A stretch of DNA of 64,000 nt, taken from NCBI GenBank assembly GCA_910578325.1, contig CAJTQT010000004.1, forward strand, positions 166,130-230,129. Direction: 5' to 3'. The position numbers and the translations under genes were made by a program. Below the pieces are notes generated by a model. The model was given only the letters and a program-made list of their open reading frames with translations, did no database searches and was not told the DNA's origin. Positions 1 through 6,681 of this stretch are shown one piece after another. This DNA is from an uncultured Christensenella sp. GTDB taxonomy: Bacteria > Bacillota > Clostridia > Christensenellales > CAG-917. Every line of letters begins with the position of its first letter. The stretch's first letter is position 1.

Positions 1-1128
1 TTCTGGACACTTTCCGCAATAGTTTTTTGCAATTTCGTGGGCAAGTCTTTCAGACGTATACACTTCTTCGCCGCCGACAATGTTTTCCAGATTTTTGGAC
101 ATCTCGTAAAAAACGTCTCCCGCCGAATACAGCCTCGAAGCAAGTTCCTTTCCTCTTCGGTTCACTATTCCGGTGTACGCTCTTCTGTTGTCGCCTCTGC
201 TCAGTCCGCGGATTCTTACTATAACCGCCTTTGGAATACACAGACACGCAACCGCGCCTATCGCGGTCATAACCAGAGTTTGCCACCCTTGCTCGCCGTA
301 GGCGCCCGTAAGCCACAGTATCGCCGTTGCCGCCAGTATGGCAAGCGCGGACGACCAACGCGTGAACGGAGAAAGCGCAACCGCCGCCGCTCCGATAACC
401 GCCGAAGATGCAAGCACGGACAAATTTCCGCTCTGCAAAGCCGCGCCTATGCCTAAAAGCAAGGATACAAACAAAGTAGTTTGCGATTTAAGACAGGCGG
501 ACGAAAACAGAATCGCAAAAGCCGAAACCGTAAAAAACACGTTGAACTCGTATATCCTGACCCCGCTCAGCGCATAACCCGCCACAACGGCGAGAAGCCC
601 CGAACATATCAATTCGTCAACGGTGGCGGTGTGCAGATAACCGCGTACAAACACAGCATAGGAGGTTATTCCGCAACAAAAAACCAGTACGACCGCTACA
701 AGCGTGCACACTGCCGCGGTAAAATACGCCTGATGAAATACGCAGTTGCAGACTATGTACGGAATCATTCCCACAAGAGCGGCGACAGCAACCGCCCAAA
801 GCGGAACGTTGCGTTTAAGTCTAAGGTATATCGCATACAGTGCAACAAGCGTTATTACAGGCGACACGGCATAGAGCAACGTCCACCAGTCGGGCACAAA
901 TACGCAGCACGCAACGATGTAGGCAGGCGATATAGCGATTATGTTCTGCCTTGCATATACAAGTCCGCAGAAAAGCGCGAGCGCGAGCGCAAAACCGAAT
1001 TCGTCCACGGACGCCACCAAAAACAGGCATACACATTCCGCCGCAAATTTAATTGCGGTTTTGGGCGAAAGTCTAAAATCAAAGGACGGAAAAAATTTTC
1101 GTTCCGCGCGCAAACTACGGCTTTTCAT
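1..1128 (-). CDS. spoIIE: Stage II sporulation protein E, N-terminal part (continues beyond the left edge)
   Basis: The reverse strand is open from the ATG at 1126-1128 to the window edge (376 codons, no stop). After a short basic N-terminus the protein has a long run of hydrophobic segments, roughly residues 25-300, consistent with the multi-pass membrane domain of SpoIIE. A soluble stretch follows, with residues like SAGDVFYEMSKNLENIV and a Cys-x-x-Cys near the edge, as in the central region of SpoIIE before its PP2C phosphatase domain. In the family this membrane phosphatase acts at the asymmetric septum and activates sigma-F by dephosphorylating SpoIIAA. The phosphatase domain is outside the window. 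No in-frame alternative start exists between the upstream stop and this ATG. There is no Shine-Dalgarno sequence; see the promoter entry. It indicates an endospore former. Confidence 0.85.
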   Translation of the reverse strand, partial: MKSRSLRAERKFFPSFDFRLSPKTAIKFAAECVCLFLVASVDEFGFALALALFCGLVYARQNIIAISPAYIVACCVFVPDWWTLLYAVSPVITLVALYAIYLRLKRNVPLWAVAVAALVGMIPYIVCNCVFHQAYFTAAVCTLVAVVLVFCCGITSYAVFVRGYLHTATVDELICSGLLAVVAGYALSGVRIYEFNVFFTVSAFAILFSSACLKSQTTLFVSLLLGIGAALQSGNLSVLASSAVIGAAAVALSPFTRWSSALAILAATAILWLTGAYGEQGWQTLVMTAIGAVACLCIPKAVIVRIRGLSRGDNRRAYTGIVNRRGKELASRLYSAGDVFYEMSKNLENIVGGEEVYTSERLAHEIAKNYCGKCPE

Positions 1129-1190
1129 AACAATATAATACCGCTTCGCAAGCGACGTATCTTTTCGCTTTACGAAAACTTTTGTCGCAA
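1129..1190 (-). promoter_or_regulatory. spoIIE upstream region: -10 close to the ATG and a Spo0A-box-like site
   Basis: Reading the minus strand, TATTAT (1140-1135) is separated from the ATG by six bases, as in a leaderless promoter. A 7-mer TGTCGCA lies at 1183-1189, one mismatch from the Spo0A box TGTCGAA. Spo0A control of spoIIE is established in Bacillus; its use here is inference. No good -35 is seen, which would fit an activator-dependent promoter. Confidence 0.4.
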
Positions 1191-1224
1191 AAACCGCAAT
1201 GCTGTCTTAATCTACTTCCTAAAC

Positions 1225-1253
1225 AAAAAGAAAAACCGAGCCGAAGCCCGATT
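1225..1253 (-). terminator. Intrinsic terminator between the YerC-like gene and spoIIE
   Basis: On the minus strand an 8-bp stem (1253-1246 with 1241-1234, two wobble pairs) closes a TTCG tetraloop and is followed by a T-rich run (1235-1225). It sits just after the stop codon of the YerC-like gene. Confidence 0.75.
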
Positions 1254-1277
1254 CTTTTTGTTGCAAACGCGCAAGCA

Positions 1278-1544
1278 TTATTCTTCTTTTCCGACTATGC
1301 GCGCAAGCACATCCGAATAGCCCCCCGCCCCGTGCCTCAGACAGCGCGACACTCTGCTGAGAGTAGCGGATGAAATTTCCGTCTTTTTTATAACTTCGCT
1401 GTATGTTTCTCCTGCCATAAGCAACTGCGCACATTCTATACGCTGTTGCATATTTTCGATTTCCTGATACGTACACAAATCGGCAAACAGTTTTTCAAAC
1501 TCCTCTTTGCCGTTTACGTTTGCGAACACTTCGTAAAGATTCAT
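1278..1544 (-). CDS. YerC/YecD family TrpR-like DNA-binding protein
   Basis: An 88-residue protein of the usual length for the YerC/YecD family, which has the TrpR/DnaA-type helix-turn-helix fold. The HTH is visible around residues 48-75: GETYSEVIKKTEISSATLSR is the recognition region, and a Cys/Arg/Gly-rich segment follows. A GGAGG-type ribosome binding site lies just before the ATG. It is monocistronic, with its own terminator. The precise regulon is unknown in the family; some members sit next to recQ/pcrA or trp-like genes, which is not the case here. Family assignment is confident, target is not. Confidence 0.85.
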   Translation of the reverse strand: MNLYEVFANVNGKEEFEKLFADLCTYQEIENMQQRIECAQLLMAGETYSEVIKKTEISSATLSRVSRCLRHGAGGYSDVLARIVGKEE

Positions 1545-1700
1545 AATTGCCTCCGCACAGTCTATTGAATATATTTTACATCACTGCGCTAAATAAGTAA
1601 AGAACAAATCCGTTTTCGCATTAACAGAAAATATTTATTATCTCAACTCTTAAAAAAATTAAGCAGGTCACAATGACTTGCTTGATCGGGGCACCACACG

Positions 1701-1735
1701 CAACATTATCCGAAAAGTTTGAATAATGTTGTTTT
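1701..1735 (+). terminator. Possible terminator-like inverted repeat
   Basis: Nine-base arms CAACATTAT (1701-1709) and ATAATGTTG (1723-1731) followed by TTTTGTT. A smaller imperfect palindrome lies at 1663-1681. The region 1545-1753 shows no coding potential. Confidence 0.35.
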
Positions 1736-1753
1736 GTTACAATTCTTATGCCG

Positions 1754-1782
1754 TTGAAAGCAAAGTAAAACTGTGATATAAT
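1754..1782 (+). promoter_or_regulatory. Sigma-A promoter with leaderless spacing
   Basis: TTGAAA (1754-1759), a 17-bp spacer, and TATAAT (1777-1782) end only six bases before the ATG at 1789. Transcription should therefore start at or next to the start codon. No ribosome binding site is present. Confidence 0.8.
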
Positions 1783-1788
1783 ATCTTT

Positions 1789-2298
1789 ATGGTAATTCTA
1801 ATTTCGGGAACAACGCATACGGGCAAAACTGCTTTATCGCAACGGCTTATGGAAAAATATAAAATTCCGTATTTCTCTATCGACCACTTAAAGATGGGGT
1901 TAATCAGAAGCGGCAAAACTTCTCTTACCGTAAACGACGATAATGAACTTACAACGTACCTTTGGTCAATTGTAAAGGAAATGATACAAACGGCAATAGA
2001 GAACAAACAAAACCTTATTATTGAGGGATGTTACATTCCATTTGATTGGCAATATGATTTTGAGGAAAGTTACTTGCAAGAAATCAAGTATTATTGTCTT
2101 ATTATGACTGCCGAATATATCGAAAATAATTTTTCGGAGATTTTAAAATTCGAAAGTATTATTGAAAAGCGTATTAAAACCAACGTAAACACGGCTGATT
2201 TGATAGAAGACAATAAATTAAATTTAAAGTCTTGTAAAGAATATGGTTTGGAATATATCTTAATTGATAAAATTTACCAAATAGATATAGAATTATGA
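1789..2298 (+). CDS. Small P-loop kinase-like NTPase
   Basis: A 169-residue protein with an N-terminal Walker A motif GTTHTGKT (residues 7-14), typical of small nucleoside/adenylate-kinase-like P-loop proteins. A later LIIEGCYIP segment resembles the strand that follows the lid in kinases of unknown substrate. The substrate cannot be read from the sequence. It is the first gene of a two-gene operon; its stop overlaps the next start (ATGA). The promoter spacing implies a leaderless mRNA. Base composition is more AT-rich than the chromosomal genes around it, so it may have been acquired, but it lies outside the att sites of the element to its right. Alternatives: a resistance-type phosphotransferase or 2-phosphoglycerate-kinase-like protein. 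Confidence 0.7.
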   Translation: MVILISGTTHTGKTALSQRLMEKYKIPYFSIDHLKMGLIRSGKTSLTVNDDNELTTYLWSIVKEMIQTAIENKQNLIIEGCYIPFDWQYDFEESYLQEIKYYCLIMTAEYIENNFSEILKFESIIEKRIKTNVNTADLIEDNKLNLKSCKEYGLEYILIDKIYQIDIEL

Positions 2299-2747
2299 TT
2301 ATACGGGAATATAAAAATGAAGATTTCGACGTTGTGTCAAAATTATTTTACGATACCGTTCATTCCGTCAACGCAAAAGACTATACGGAAGAACAACTTT
2401 CGGCTTGGGCAAGAGATTATGACAGCCTCCGAATTCGGAAAGAAGATTCATTGCTTCAGAATACTTTAATCGCAGAAATAAACGGTGAAATCGTAGGTTT
2501 CGGAAGTATCGATAAAACGGGTTATCTGGACTTGCTTTTTACTCACAAAGATTATCAACGGCAAGGAATAGCCACCGCATTATGCGACGAATTGGAAAAA
2601 GGTTTTAATGAAATTAAGACTTATGCTTCCATAACGGCAAAACCATTTTTTGAAAGACGCGGCTACACGGTAACAAAAGAGCAAGAAATAGAGCGTTTTG
2701 ACATTAAACTTAAAAATTTTGAAATGCAAAAGAAAAACGCAACCTAA
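2295..2747 (+). CDS. GNAT family N-acetyltransferase
   Basis: A 150-residue single-domain GNAT protein. Beta-1 starts at MIIREYKNEDFDVV. The acetyl-CoA pyrophosphate loop is the HKDYQRQGIATALCDELE region (about residues 96-113; Q/R-x-x-G-x-A pattern). The C-terminal part has PFFERRGYTVTKEQ, the conserved last strand region of the family. It resembles YafP-type acetyltransferases. It overlaps the upstream kinase gene by four bases, so the two are probably translated together. The substrate is unknown; linkage to a small kinase could mean a two-step modification, but that is speculation. Confidence 0.85.
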   Translation: MIIREYKNEDFDVVSKLFYDTVHSVNAKDYTEEQLSAWARDYDSLRIRKEDSLLQNTLIAEINGEIVGFGSIDKTGYLDLLFTHKDYQRQGIATALCDELEKGFNEIKTYASITAKPFFERRGYTVTKEQEIERFDIKLKNFEMQKKNAT

Positions 2748-2785
2748 CGTAATGAAAAGTTTAGTGAAACAAGTTTTTCAAACAG

Positions 2786-2814
2786 TTGACAAATGTTAAC
2801 AGGCACACTATACT
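2786..2814 (+). promoter_or_regulatory. Consensus promoter of tRNA-Arg
   Basis: TTGACA (2786-2791), 17-bp spacer, TATACT (2809-2814), about 32 bases before the mature tRNA 5' end. Confidence 0.85.
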
Positions 2815-2846
2815 AAGTATGCTCGTTTGCTTGCAAGCGACAAAAT

Positions 2847-2923
2847 GCACCGTTAGCCCAACTGGATAGAGCATTCGGCTACGGACCGAAAGGTTAGGGA
2901 TTCGAATTCCTTACGGTGCACCA
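2847..2923 (+). tRNA. tRNA-Arg (anticodon ACG), CCA encoded
   Basis: A cloverleaf can be drawn by hand: 7-bp acceptor GCACCGT/ACGGTGC, five-base-pair anticodon stem closing a loop with ACG, T arm with TTCGAAT, and an encoded CCA. The D stem GCCC/GAGC has one C-A mismatch. The last nine bases (2915-2923) are duplicated at 12248-12256 and form one end of an integrated element. Confidence 0.92.
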
Positions 2924-2943
2924 TTCATAACCTAATTCGAATA
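2915..2943. other. attL with one attP arm
   Basis: GGTGCACC (2915-2922) lies in the tRNA acceptor; after a 6-base gap comes the arm at 2929-2943, which mirrors 12227-12241. Confidence 0.7.
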
Positions 2944-2977
2944 CCTAATTAAAGGGCGTTGAATTAGGTTATTTTTT
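2929..2977 (+). terminator. tRNA-Arg terminator supplied by the inserted element
   Basis: AACCTAATTC (2929-2938) pairs with GAATTAGGTT (2961-2970), followed by ATTTTTT. One strand of the stem is the attP arm, so the element replaces the tRNA terminator that its insertion displaced. Confidence 0.7.
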
Positions 2978-3025
2978 ATGCTAAAAATCAAGCGTAACGG
3001 CTACTTTATGCCGCAAAAGGCTATT

Positions 3026-3152
3026 GACTGAAATTGCGGTGTGTTAGGCTTGTGCGCCAAAGGCAAACCAAAACCCACCGAGATTTATCTCAGTGGGTTG
3101 CTGTGTTTCGCCCTTATTTGCCTTAAAACACACCGCAAGAAAAGTTTCAGTC
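3026..3152. repeat. Nested inverted repeats at the left end of the element
   Basis: Outer arms GACTGAAA (3026-3033) and TTTCAGTC (3145-3152), middle arms of 12 bp (3034-3045 with 3127-3138), and an inner hairpin built on AACCCAC/GTGGGTT around 3071-3099. The whole 127-bp block could fold into one long stem. It lies just past the stop of the recombinase gene and may be a terminator, recombination site or single-strand origin. Function is unknown. Confidence 0.7.
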
Positions 3153-3189
3153 ATTAGCACTGTGGAATAAATAGCCGTTGTTTACGGCT

Positions 3190-4716
3190 CTATATATAGC
3201 ACTCAATTTGTGTTTTCTGCGTATAAGGTTTTGTGTTCGCCCATTTGAAAGTTATCAATTCGATAGTTTCCGAATAAAAGGAAAAGCCCCGTCGAACCGA
3301 AGCTGCAGGCTTACAACTTTCGTCATCGGGACTAATTCTTATGGGGCTGTTAAATTGTATTTCGATTTTATCGTCGAATAAGATTACTTGCTTTATAAGG
3401 TAGGTAATAATCGTTTTAGGCTCGTGTAACATTTGCTCATAAAACTCTCTTATGTCGCTTTCTTTAAACTGTACGGCTTGTTTACTGCGCTCTATGAGTA
3501 TCTGACGTTCTAACAGTTCTTGTTGGCTTTCAAGCTCTTTTAAACGCTTACTCGTTGCGTTAGTTATAATACCACGCTCAACGGCATTAACCATATTGTT
3601 TATAGCCGTTTCAACCTGCTTTTGCTGTTTCGTTAAAACCTTTAAAACGGTATTTTCTTTTAACTGCATTTCTTGTATTTGCATAAGCTCGTTTACGATA
3701 TAGGTCATTGTTTCGGGATTGCTTAATTCTTCAACGGCGGTTTTGATAACTAAATCTTCAATAACTTCCTTGCGTATCATACCTTTGTTGCAATCGTTTA
3801 TGCGCTTTTTCCGTCCGTTACATTTGTAGTAATAAATCTTTGTGCCGTTTCGGGTTGTACCGCTTTCGCCGTGCATAGGTTGTCCGCAATTTCCACATAT
3901 CAATTTTTGCCGTAATAGAAAATCAATTTTAATGCTCTTTTTGCCATATTTATTATTAGTAACTTTCGCCCGTACTCTTTCGTATATGTCGGTAGGAACG
4001 ATTTGCGGATACATATTGTCGATTACTTCGTCGCCGTGCTTATATACGCCCGAATACTTTTCGTTACGCAAAATATTGTAAACGCTGTTTTTTACGAACG
4101 GCTTGCCTTTATATAAAATTCCTTTGTCGGTTAAGTCTTTGATTATATCTCGTACGATTTGACCGTTAGCATACTGTTGATACATATATCTGACTACTTC
4201 GGCGGCTGGCTCGTCGATTACTATTTTCCGTCCGTCGATTTTGTAACCGTACAATATTGCACCGCCTTGATATAACCCTTTGCGCCGTGTTTCTTTCATA
4301 CCACGACTAACCTTTTGTGCAAGCTCGGCTGAATAGTATTGGTTCATACCTTCGAGCAAACTTTCAAGAATAATTCCTTCGGGGGTGTCGGGTATGTTTT
4401 CCATAGCTGACAACACTTTTACACCATTATCACGCAATGTTTTTTTATGTATTGCCGTTTCATACTTATTACGGCTGAAACGGTCTAACTTATATACAAG
4501 CACAAAATCCCATTCCTTGCGTGCGCTGTCTTTAAGCATTTTCTGAAAGTCTGGTCTGTTATCGTTAGTACCTGTCATAGCTCTGTCAATGTAGGTATTG
4601 AGTATGAGAATATTATTGCGCTGTGCGTATTCTTCACATACCCGAAGTTGTCCGTCTATGGACTGGTCTGTTTGGTTATCGCAAGAGTATCTTGCATATA
4701 TAACTGCTGTTTTCAT
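3190..4716 (-). CDS. Large serine recombinase (site-specific integrase)
   Basis: A 508-residue protein. The resolvase catalytic domain (about 1-150) carries the nucleophile in YARYSCDNQ (Ser11) and the DFVLVYKLDRFSRN helix region. The recombinase domain (about 155-270) and a zinc ribbon (CGNCG ... KCNGRKKRINDC, about 275-320) follow, then a coiled coil (about 345-410), as in integrases of clostridial transposons and phages. It catalyses integration and excision between attP and attB through a 5' phosphoserine intermediate. It sits at the left end of the element next to attL and points toward tRNA-Arg. An AAGGAG ribosome binding site precedes the ATG. The palindromic attP reconstructed from the element ends is the likely substrate. 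Confidence 0.92.
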   Translation of the reverse strand: MKTAVIYARYSCDNQTDQSIDGQLRVCEEYAQRNNILILNTYIDRAMTGTNDNRPDFQKMLKDSARKEWDFVLVYKLDRFSRNKYETAIHKKTLRDNGVKVLSAMENIPDTPEGIILESLLEGMNQYYSAELAQKVSRGMKETRRKGLYQGGAILYGYKIDGRKIVIDEPAAEVVRYMYQQYANGQIVRDIIKDLTDKGILYKGKPFVKNSVYNILRNEKYSGVYKHGDEVIDNMYPQIVPTDIYERVRAKVTNNKYGKKSIKIDFLLRQKLICGNCGQPMHGESGTTRNGTKIYYYKCNGRKKRINDCNKGMIRKEVIEDLVIKTAVEELSNPETMTYIVNELMQIQEMQLKENTVLKVLTKQQKQVETAINNMVNAVERGIITNATSKRLKELESQQELLERQILIERSKQAVQFKESDIREFYEQMLHEPKTIITYLIKQVILFDDKIEIQFNSPIRISPDDESCKPAASVRRGFSFYSETIELITFKWANTKPYTQKTQIECYI

Positions 4717-4775
4717 TTTCTTTTAAACTCCTTTTAAAATAGATTTTTTATTTTGTCTTTCGACAAGGGGCGAAC

Positions 4776-4880
4776 AAACGGAAACGCAAAAATCAAGCGT
4801 TTTTCTTGGCTGTGTTTTCTTTCCGTCAAGGACTACGACAGTAGTGCATTTTACCCTTGACGGAAAGCGCGTTTCCGTTT
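4776..4880. repeat. Two nested perfect inverted repeats between recombinase and Rep
   Basis: Outer 12-bp arms AAACGGAAACGC (4776-4787) and 4869-4880; inner 13-bp arms CTTTCCGTCAAGG (4819-4831) and 4855-4867. Both pairs are perfect. It lies directly downstream of the Rep stop codon and upstream of the recombinase gene. It is a candidate replication origin, terminator or regulatory cruciform. Confidence 0.7.
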
Positions 4881-4914
4881 ACGCTCCGCCCGTCGATAGA
4901 CAAAATATTTTCGG

Positions 4915-5805
4915 TCAGTTACATTTGGGCATTTTCTCTATAATTTCGGGACTGACCTTTCCCAAAATTTCGCCCTCGTCAATACAACGGAAGCTGTCAA
5001 AAAGTAATAGCTTTTTATCGTCCACACCAAAACCGCAAGCAACATCTTCGTCCAAAATATCGCTTTTGAAATAAGTGGGTAGTTTACCGCCGTAAACAAG
5101 TTTTTCGCCCGACTTTTCAATATATTTGAGTAGGTATTTAACGGACTGCGATATATCGTTAGGTAAATCTATTGGCTTAAAATCGTTTCTGCCAAACTCT
5201 TTTAAAAAGTGGGTGTTTTGATAAGTTGTCTGCATACGGTGGCTTTTAGTGCTGTAATCTTTAATTTCTACAATTTCGCCTATCATTTGCGGTATATAGA
5301 ATATTCCGTGAAAGTGTAATCTTTCTTTGTCGGGCGAACGCTCGAATACGCCGATATATTTCCAACCGTTACGGTTTACTGCGTGTTTGAGTGCGTTCCG
5401 CAATTTTTTCTTGAAAGTTGTTTCGTCAAATTTTTCGCTATCGTAAGTAAAAGTTACAAAAAAGTTCCATTTGTCTTGCAAGTTGACTTTTCGCCATAAC
5501 CGTGTATAGCGTTTATAAGCGTTGATTTTCTTGCGCTCAATATTTTCCGCTACAAATTCCTCTAATTGCTCGTCGGTTTTAAAATCGTCTTTTAGTTGTT
5601 CGGCAATATATTTTTTGCGTTCTCGCTTGGGTAGCTTTTGACTTTCCGCATACGCCGTTTCAAATTTTTCTTTCTGCGTATCAACCGCTTTAACGGTAGT
5701 AGGTTTAGGCTTGCGCCGTTTTCGCTTTTTACTCGGAAAATTGTCTGGCGGTATTGCTATGTAATGACTTCCGTCTGAATAGACTTTTGTTCCAATGTAT
5801 GGCAT
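4915..5805 (-). CDS. HUH-type rolling-circle replication initiator (Rep)
   Basis: A 296-residue protein with a basic N-terminus and the three motifs of HUH endonucleases: motif 1 FFVTFTYD (115-122), the metal-binding His-hydrophobic-His in RLHFHGIFY (His164, His166), and a tyrosine pair in KYLLKYIEKSG (Tyr224 and Tyr228). Such proteins nick one strand at an origin and stay bound through the tyrosine. The pattern is closest to plasmid and small-phage Rep proteins. It could drive replication of the excised circle, or act as a relaxase-like protein. It follows a 47-residue gene with a 13-bp gap. The leader upstream contains an attenuator-like hairpin. Confidence 0.8.
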   Translation of the reverse strand: MPYIGTKVYSDGSHYIAIPPDNFPSKKRKRRKPKPTTVKAVDTQKEKFETAYAESQKLPKRERKKYIAEQLKDDFKTDEQLEEFVAENIERKKINAYKRYTRLWRKVNLQDKWNFFVTFTYDSEKFDETTFKKKLRNALKHAVNRNGWKYIGVFERSPDKERLHFHGIFYIPQMIGEIVEIKDYSTKSHRMQTTYQNTHFLKEFGRNDFKPIDLPNDISQSVKYLLKYIEKSGEKLVYGGKLPTYFKSDILDEDVACGFGVDDKKLLLFDSFRCIDEGEILGKVSPEIIEKMPKCN

Positions 5806-5818
5806 TTCAATTTCCCCC

Positions 5819-5962
5819 TTAATTTCCGCTTTGTTGTTTCAGCTCTTTAAGCCTTGCTAAAAGCGTTTCAAAAAAAGCTGTGCGCTCGCTTTCGGTCAAC
5901 GCCCGAATGTCGGGTTTCCCGATAGTGATTACTTCTAATTGTTGTGTCTTGTTTCCCTGCAA
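5819..5962 (-). CDS. Small 47-residue protein upstream of Rep (TTG start)
   Basis: The frame starts with TTG at 5962, seven bases after a strong GGAGGACAG ribosome binding site, and ends 13 bases before the Rep start, where a GGGGG site serves Rep. The product is charged and helical: a short polar N-terminus, then a likely amphipathic helix (about residues 21-43, ALTESERTAFFETLLARLKE). No family is recognised. Its place suggests a copy-control or Rep accessory protein, which is inference. An overlapping frame starting at 6083 is less convincing because it lacks a ribosome binding site. Confidence 0.6.
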   Translation of the reverse strand: MQGNKTQQLEVITIGKPDIRALTESERTAFFETLLARLKELKQQSGN

Positions 5963-5995
5963 ATTTCTGTCCTCCAAATCTTGAAAATTTGCACG

Positions 5996-6057
5996 AAAAA
6001 AGGGCGGTGTACAAAATCTTACGAGAACTTAATCTCATAAAACTTTGTACACCGCCC
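5996..6057 (-). terminator. Attenuator-like terminator in the Rep leader
   Basis: Perfect 14-bp arms GGGCGGTGTACAAA (6002-6015) and 6044-6057, a 28-base loop, then six T residues on the minus strand (6001-5996). It lies in the path of transcription toward the small gene and Rep, with about 300 bases of non-coding leader before it, so it could limit Rep expression. Confidence 0.7.
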
Positions 6058-6507
6058 ATTAAATAAGAGAATATTATATTCACTTAATAGAATAAGAGTG
6101 TGCTATCTTCTCTCTTATCAAAACGCAACGCTGCACCTTTTCTTTGTTGGGGGTGAACCGGCTTTCGCTTAAACGCTACTTTGCTCTCTTAACTTATACC
6201 TCTGGTATGCTGTTTTAGCTGCACAATAGATTTCCTATTGACGCAGTTCTTATATTCAGTTGTACACGCACTAATTGCGTGCATACACATTATATAACCG
6301 AAACTCAATATCTGTAAACATTTGTTCACAATATTTTTTAAATTTTTTTCGTGTTACATAACGCAAGAACATTTTAACGCACGCAAAGACGAAAATTATG
6401 ACAGTATAAGCGGAAATATGGCAAGGCTTGCCGAAAAGAGAAAAGCCGCACACCCCACCAAAGGAAGGGCAACCGCTTATTAAAAAGTTTAAGAATATGA
6501 ATAACGC
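6058..6507. other. Non-coding leader and spacer region of the element
   Basis: No convincing gene. The part from 6060 to 6280 on the minus strand would be the untranslated leader of the Rep transcript; it contains several short self-complementary stretches, for example around 6195-6215. The rest is AT-rich up to about 6380. Reading frames here lack ribosome binding sites and recognisable products. Confidence 0.5.
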
Positions 6508-6571
6508 CGCCGAGCGTGGAAAAGGGCGATTCGCCAAGCGGTTTAGCGGCGAACGCCCTTTCCGCTCGGCG
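6508..6571. repeat. Nested GC-rich inverted repeat I
   Basis: Arms CGCCGAGCG (6508-6516) and CGCTCGGCG (6563-6571) enclose AAAGGGCG (6521-6528) and CGCCCTTT (6554-6561). Together with 6608-6666 it forms a two-hairpin block in the only long non-coding part of the element. Confidence 0.75.
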
Positions 6572-6607
6572 TTTCATATCTTTCTTTTTATTCGGTTGTT
6601 TTCTTTC

Positions 6608-6666
6608 GTGGCGGGTGCTTGAACGCGCGGCGCAGCCGCGCGCTCGTTTATTCAAGCACCCGCCAC
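6608..6666. repeat. Nested GC-rich inverted repeat II
   Basis: Perfect 16-bp arms (6608-6623 with 6651-6666) enclose a perfect 8-bp GC stem CGCGCGGC/GCCGCGCG with a three-base loop (6624-6642). It is very GC-rich in an AT-rich element. It is a candidate double-strand or single-strand origin for the HUH Rep, or a terminator after the minus-strand HEPN gene. Confidence 0.75.
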
Positions 6667-6681
6667 GGTGCCATTTGAAAA

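Noticed and set aside
27..1373. Several forward frames of 60-280 codons
   Set aside because: They lie opposite the open spoIIE frame and the YerC-like gene, have no ribosome binding sites and give Arg/Lys/Cys-rich sequences typical of antisense frames.
5868..6083. 71-codon minus frame starting inside the attenuator leader
   Set aside because: It overlaps the better supported TTG gene, runs through the terminator hairpin and has no ribosome binding site; it could at most be a leader peptide.
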